46,784 nucleotides of DNA, taken from contig NZ_LJYG01000041.1 in NCBI RefSeq assembly GCF_001440035.1, positions 25,217 through 72,000 on the forward strand. The letters are read 5' to 3'. The notes under the pieces were generated by a model, which saw only the letters and a list, made by a program, of their open reading frames with translations, had not been told where the DNA came from and did not search any database. Source of the stretch: Bradyrhizobium manausense (lineage in GTDB: Bacteria; Pseudomonadota; Alphaproteobacteria; Rhizobiales; Xanthobacteraceae). Positions 43,104 through 46,784 of this stretch are shown here, piece by piece (within the stretch, counting starts at the first letter, position 1; each line of letters starts with the position of its first letter). The translations under genes were made by a program, and so were the position numbers.

Positions 43104-45638
43104 TCACCCCGTGGCGTCGCGCCGTTCCTCGGCAGTCTGGAACGGCGGCGTGACCGGATTGACCGGCACGTTCCAGATCTCTTCGGCATATTCGCGGATG
43201 GTGCGGTCGGAGGAGAACCACGCCATGCGAGCGACGTTGAGGATGGAGGCACGCGTCCAGGCCGGCGAGACCAGCCAGCGCGCATCGACCGCGCGCTGCG
43301 CCTCGTAATAGGAATCGAAATCGGCGCTGACCATGTAATGGTCGAGATAGCGCAGCGCATGCGCGATCGATTCGAAGCGGCCGGGATCGCCGGGCGAGAA
43401 CTCGCCGGCGCCGATCGCGTTGATGGCGCGCTGCAGCTTCGGTGAATTGCGGATGACGTCGGAGGCATCGAGCCCCTGCTTGCGCCGGATCATCACGTCG
43501 CCGGCCTCCATGCCGAAGATCGCGATGTTCTCCGCGCCGACCTGGTCGCGGATCTCGATATTGGCGCCGTCGAGCGTGCCGATGGTGATGGCGCCGTTCA
43601 GCGCCAGCTTCATGTTGCCGGTGCCGGACGCCTCCATGCCGGCAGTGGAGATCTGTTCGGAGAGGTCGGCCGCTGGAATGATCACCTCGGCGAGACTGAC
43701 ATTGTAGTCCGGCAGGAAGACGACCTTCAGCTTGCCGCCGATGGCGGGATCGTTGTTGACGACTTCCGCGACGTCGTTGATCAGCTTGATGATCAGCTTT
43801 GCGTAGCGGTAGCTCGCCGCCGCCTTGCCGGCAAAGATCTTCACCCGCGGCACCCAATTGCCGTTTGGATCGTCCCTGATCGACTGGTACAGCGCGACCG
43901 TCTCGATGATATTGAGGAGCTGGCGCTTGTATTCGTGGATGCGCTTGATCTGCACGTCGAACAGCGCGGTCGGGTCCACCTTGATGCCGAGCCGCTCGCC
44001 GATCAGGCGCGCCAGCGCGGTCTTGTTGTGGAGCTTGACGCTACGGAATTTCTTCTGGAATTCGGCGTCGCTGGCGCGGGCCTCGATCAGCGAGAGCTGG
44101 GTCGGATCATCCAGCACGGCCTCGCCGCAGGTCTCGCGCAAGAGCTCGGTGAGCTTCGGGTTCGCCAGCATCAGCCAGCGGCGGAAAGTGATGCCGTTGG
44201 TCTTGTTGGTGATACGGCCGGGATAGAGATGGTTGAGATCGTGGAATACGGTCTCTCGCATCAGGTCCGAATGCATCGCCGAGACGCCGTTGATGCGGTG
44301 CGAGCCGACGAAGGCGAGCTGGCCCATGCGCACGCGGCGGCCGCTCTTCTCGTCGATCAGCGAGACCGAGGCGCGGAAGTCGATGTCGCCGGGGGCGCGG
44401 GCTTCGGCGAGCGCCAGATGCTGCACGTTGATGCGGTAGATGATCTCGAGATGCCGCGGCAAGAGACGCTCGAACAGCTCGACCGGCCAGGTCTCCAGCG
44501 CTTCGGGCAGCAGCGTGTGGTTGGTGTAGGACAGCGTCGCGACGGTGATCTTCCAGGCCTCGTCCCAGCGGAAATTATGGAGGTCGACGAGGATGCGCAT
44601 CAGCTCGGTGACGGCAAGGCTCGGATGGGTGTCGTTGAGCTGCACCGCGACCTTGTTCGAGAGGCTGCGCAGCTGGCCGTCGGAGGCGAGATGCCGCTTG
44701 ATCAGGTCCTGCAGCGAGGCAGAGACGAAGAAATATTCCTGGCGCAGCCGCAGCTCGCGGCCCGCCGGACTCTCGTCGTTGGGATAGAGGAATTTGCAGA
44801 TCGCCTCCGCGCGCGATTGCTCCGCGCTGGCGCTGACATAGTCGCCCATGTTGAAGGCGTCGAGCTTGAGCGGATCGGGCGAACGTGCAGACCACAGCCG
44901 CAGCGCGTTGACGTGCTGGCCGCGCCAGCCGACGATCGGCGTGTCATAGGCGATCGCCTGCACGGTCTCACCCGGATGCCAGATCGCGCGGTCGCGGCCC
45001 TTGTCGTCGACATGCTCGACGCCGCCGCCGAAATTGACGTCGTAGATCACTTCCGGCCGCTGCAATTCCCAGGGATTGCCGAAGCCGAGCCATTCGTCCG
45101 GATATTCCTGCTGCCAGCCCTGATTGATGATCTGGCGGAACAGGCCGTAATCGTAGCGGATGCCGTAACCGATCGCGGGGATCGACAGCGTCGCCATGCT
45201 CTCCATGAAGCAGGCGGCGAGACGGCCGAGGCCGCCATTGCCGAGCGCCGCATCCGGCTCGCATTTGCGCAGCTCGGGCAGCGACACGCCGAGATCGCCG
45301 AGCGCGACCTCGAAGATCTTCAAGAGCCCCATATTGTTGAGCGCGTCGGTGAAGAGACGGCCGATCAGGAATTCGAGCGACAGATAATAGACGCGCTTGC
45401 GGCCCGCGTCGTAGCTGCGCTTCTCGGCCGACAGCCAGCGGTGCACGATGCGGTCGCGCAGCGCCAGCGCCGCGGCCTGGTACCAGTCGTGCTTGGTCGC
45501 CATGCCCGCGTCCTTGCCGATGGCAAGACGCAGCTTCGCCAGGATCGCACCCTTGATCTCCGCCAGCGCGAGCTCGTCGATGGGCTGATCGGGGGCGGGG
45601 AAATTTGACTGGAACGATTGATCTTGCAAGGCCGTCAC
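43104..45638 (-). CDS. glgP: glycogen/starch/alpha-glucan phosphorylase
   Basis: An 844-residue pyridoxal-phosphate enzyme releasing glucose-1-phosphate from glycogen or maltodextrin. Signatures: RVYYLSLEFLIGRLF, ALGNGGLGRLAACFMES, GYGIRYDYGLF, the DTHPSLAVTELMR region, NKTNGITFRRWL, and the PLP-lysine motif EASGTGNMKLALNGA. The GTG start at 45638 (TALQDQSF) is by family length; a frame open to 45728 and an ATG-free N-terminus make it uncertain, with GTG 45656 or TTG 45629 as alternatives. The other glycogen genes are not in the window. Confidence 0.95.
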   Translation of the reverse strand: MTALQDQSFQSNFPAPDQPIDELALAEIKGAILAKLRLAIGKDAGMATKHDWYQAAALALRDRIVHRWLSAEKRSYDAGRKRVYYLSLEFLIGRLFTDALNNMGLLKIFEVALGDLGVSLPELRKCEPDAALGNGGLGRLAACFMESMATLSIPAIGYGIRYDYGLFRQIINQGWQQEYPDEWLGFGNPWELQRPEVIYDVNFGGGVEHVDDKGRDRAIWHPGETVQAIAYDTPIVGWRGQHVNALRLWSARSPDPLKLDAFNMGDYVSASAEQSRAEAICKFLYPNDESPAGRELRLRQEYFFVSASLQDLIKRHLASDGQLRSLSNKVAVQLNDTHPSLAVTELMRILVDLHNFRWDEAWKITVATLSYTNHTLLPEALETWPVELFERLLPRHLEIIYRINVQHLALAEARAPGDIDFRASVSLIDEKSGRRVRMGQLAFVGSHRINGVSAMHSDLMRETVFHDLNHLYPGRITNKTNGITFRRWLMLANPKLTELLRETCGEAVLDDPTQLSLIEARASDAEFQKKFRSVKLHNKTALARLIGERLGIKVDPTALFDVQIKRIHEYKRQLLNIIETVALYQSIRDDPNGNWVPRVKIFAGKAAASYRYAKLIIKLINDVAEVVNNDPAIGGKLKVVFLPDYNVSLAEVIIPAADLSEQISTAGMEASGTGNMKLALNGAITIGTLDGANIEIRDQVGAENIAIFGMEAGDVMIRRKQGLDASDVIRNSPKLQRAINAIGAGEFSPGDPGRFESIAHALRYLDHYMVSADFDSYYEAQRAVDARWLVSPAWTRASILNVARMAWFSSDRTIREYAEEIWNVPVNPVTPPFQTAEERRDATG

Positions 45639-45835
45639 TTCCTGGTCGACAGAAACACCACTGAACCCTACGCAACCTGCCCTTTGCCGGAACCATGACT
45701 GGCGCGGCAATGCACTGCGCTGGCGCAAAATTATGCAAGGAACGGGCCGCTTTGGGAACCCGGACCAGCACGGAGAAACGCCGATTTGGTGCTAGACTGG
45801 GCGCAAATTCAGCCATCACTGTGGAGGAAGCGCCC

Positions 45836-46081
45836 ATGAAGCCACTGATGCGACTGCTGATCGAAATCGCCGCCGCTGCTGTTCTCGTCGTCTGCATCAC
45901 CGCTTCCAGCGCAGCCTTCGCCGCCGACAGGCCCGGGCGCAGCGCCGATGGCCTCAGCTGGGCCGTCTCGCTCCCACAAAACGCAACGCCTGCGCAGCGC
46001 TGCGCCGCCATCAAGCGCCAATGCGGCGGCAAGTTTTACGCGAGCGCGTGCGGGGACAAGTTGATGTCCGCGGCGAATTGA
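45836..46081 (+). CDS. small secreted or membrane-anchored protein
   Basis: An 81-residue protein: hydrophobic leader (LLIEIAAAAVLVVCITASSAAFA), then a short mature part with three cysteines (QRCAAIKRQCGG, ASACGDKL). No family recognised. GGAGGAAG, 6 bases from ATG 45836, is a strong ribosome binding site. It is divergent from glgP. Confidence 0.7.
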   Translation: MKPLMRLLIEIAAAAVLVVCITASSAAFAADRPGRSADGLSWAVSLPQNATPAQRCAAIKRQCGGKFYASACGDKLMSAAN

Positions 46082-46109
46082 GGGGGGCTGCTGGCGCAAC
46101 ACCACTGGT

Positions 46110-46134
46110 GTCGTCCCGGCCTTCGCCGGACGAC
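46110..46134. terminator. hairpin after the small secreted protein gene
   Basis: GTCGTCC (46110-46116) pairs with GGACGAC (46128-46134), with an inner GGC/GCC pair and loop CTTC after one bulged base. It is also a dispersed Bradyrhizobium repeat. No T-run follows. Confidence 0.45.
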
Positions 46135-46249
46135 ATTGTGAAGCGATCAGAACGAATTAAGAACACTTTAGCAAGTCTTTGATATATCATTATGATTCGG
46201 CGCATTGCCGACACAATATCTAGGGTCTGACGTCAGTCGCGAGGACTAC

Positions 46250-46681
46250 ATGTCCACCATTGCCTTCGATCAATTTGCCCTCACCCGGATCGCCGATTTT
46301 GCGCGGTCGCTGTCGCGGCTGCATCAGGCGGCGCGGCGCCAGAGGATCGACGACGACCAGTTCGACCGCGAGTTCAACGCGGTGTGCCAGTCGATCTGGG
46401 GCTACACCATCGACGATATCAGCGACGATCTGTTCTCGGTCGAGGATCATCATTTCCTCGACACGCTCGACGAAGCGCATGCGCGCATCTTCGCAGCCGA
46501 GCAGGGCTATGACCTCGTCAGCGAGACCGGCATGCTGACCGACTGGTGGGGTTTCTGCTGGATGATCCTGGCCGAGAAGCGCGGCCTGCTCACGGCCGAA
46601 AACCGCGCCGCCGCGCGCGCGGCAATCGAGGAGAAATATCTGGCCGCGCCGAATGTGATCGGGGTGATTATCGGGAGGTAG
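46250..46681 (+). CDS. hypothetical protein, mostly helical
   Basis: A 143-residue acidic protein with no signal peptide or membrane helix. It is mostly alpha-helical (FALTRIADFARSLSRL, RIDDDQFDREFNAVCQ, DTLDEAHARIFAAEQ, RAAARAAIEEKYLAA) and contains tryptophan-rich GMLTDWWGFCWMI. No known motif. GAGGAC is just before ATG 46250; an upstream in-frame start at 46205 adds 15 residues. An AT-rich stretch before it (46146-46200) may carry the promoter. Confidence 0.7.
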   Translation: MSTIAFDQFALTRIADFARSLSRLHQAARRQRIDDDQFDREFNAVCQSIWGYTIDDISDDLFSVEDHHFLDTLDEAHARIFAAEQGYDLVSETGMLTDWWGFCWMILAEKRGLLTAENRAAARAAIEEKYLAAPNVIGVIIGR

Positions 46682-46694
46682 AGGCTTGCTCGCC

Positions 46695-46734
46695 GTCATT
46701 CCGGGTTCATCGCTGCGCGATGCCCCGGAATGAC
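46695..46734. repeat. short copy of the GTCATTCCGGG palindrome
   Basis: GTCATTCCGGG and CCCCGGAATGAC enclose a short GATGCGCAGCGATG-like core. It is a reduced copy of the element at 42926-43030. Confidence 0.7.
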
Positions 46735-46737
46735 CAA

Positions 46738-46784
46738 TCAATCCAATCCCGCCCGCCTCGCCGATTTCGCCTGCGTCTTCGGCG
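46738..46784 (-). CDS. possible C-terminal end of a gene continuing beyond the window
   Basis: On the minus strand one frame is open from the window edge to a TGA at 46740-46738, encoding ...PKTQAKSARRAGLD. Such a basic tail is plausible for a protein end, but 15 codons are too few for any identification, and it could be chance. Confidence 0.25.
   Translation of the reverse strand, partial: PKTQAKSARRAGLD

Overview
The window looks like chromosomal DNA of a Bradyrhizobium-type alphaproteobacterium. This rests on high GC, a chvI-chvG-hprK-EIIA-ptsH block near pckA, small DUF3551-type secreted proteins, and several dispersed palindromic intergenic repeats of the kind common in Bradyrhizobiaceae. 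No rRNA, tRNA, CRISPR array, insertion sequence or integrase was recognised. Assignments come from reading translations and motifs; no database search was run.

Layout. 1-5 kb: tail of an ECF sigma factor, a small protein behind a possible EcfG (general stress) promoter, a frameshifted glycine-zipper lipoprotein-like gene, a DUF4239 membrane protein, a secreted serine hydrolase and radC. 4.8-10.5 kb: an exported antibiotic-biosynthesis-monooxygenase-like protein followed by an ECF sigma factor carrying an NTF2-like domain, then map, an MscS-type channel and a CPA1 K+/H+ antiporter. 10.6-17.3 kb: modABC (molybdate uptake), a secreted protein of unknown function, mepA, and a PAS-PAS-GGDEF-EAL protein whose GGDEF site is degenerate. 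17.6-22.5 kb: a Tat-type dehalogenase-like hydrolase, a TPR protein and small secreted or membrane proteins, one of them behind a good EcfG promoter match.

22.8-28.4 kb is the most accessory-looking part: a flavin monooxygenase, a GNAT acetyltransferase, a small P-loop kinase, a 57-residue ORF with a good ribosome binding site, and an 843-residue metallophosphoesterase with a GAF-like C-terminus. The last is the best candidate here for something undescribed. 28.7-42 kb is mostly core: lepA, a GT39-type membrane glycosyltransferase, ptsH and EIIA, hprK, chvG, chvI, a HugZ-type protein, an exported TPR-CHAT putative protease, and pckA with a clear terminator. 42-46.8 kb: an acyl-CoA thioesterase-like protein, glycogen phosphorylase and two small hypothetical genes.

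How genes work together. HprK, EIIA and HPr form the sugar-free regulatory phosphotransferase branch that in alphaproteobacteria is linked to the ChvG-ChvI envelope/acid two-component system and to carbon metabolism; PckA (gluconeogenesis) and GlgP (glycogen breakdown) lie nearby. ModABC import molybdate as one tightly packed operon. The ECF-NTF2 sigma factor and the monooxygenase-like gene 62 bases upstream look like a regulator-target pair.
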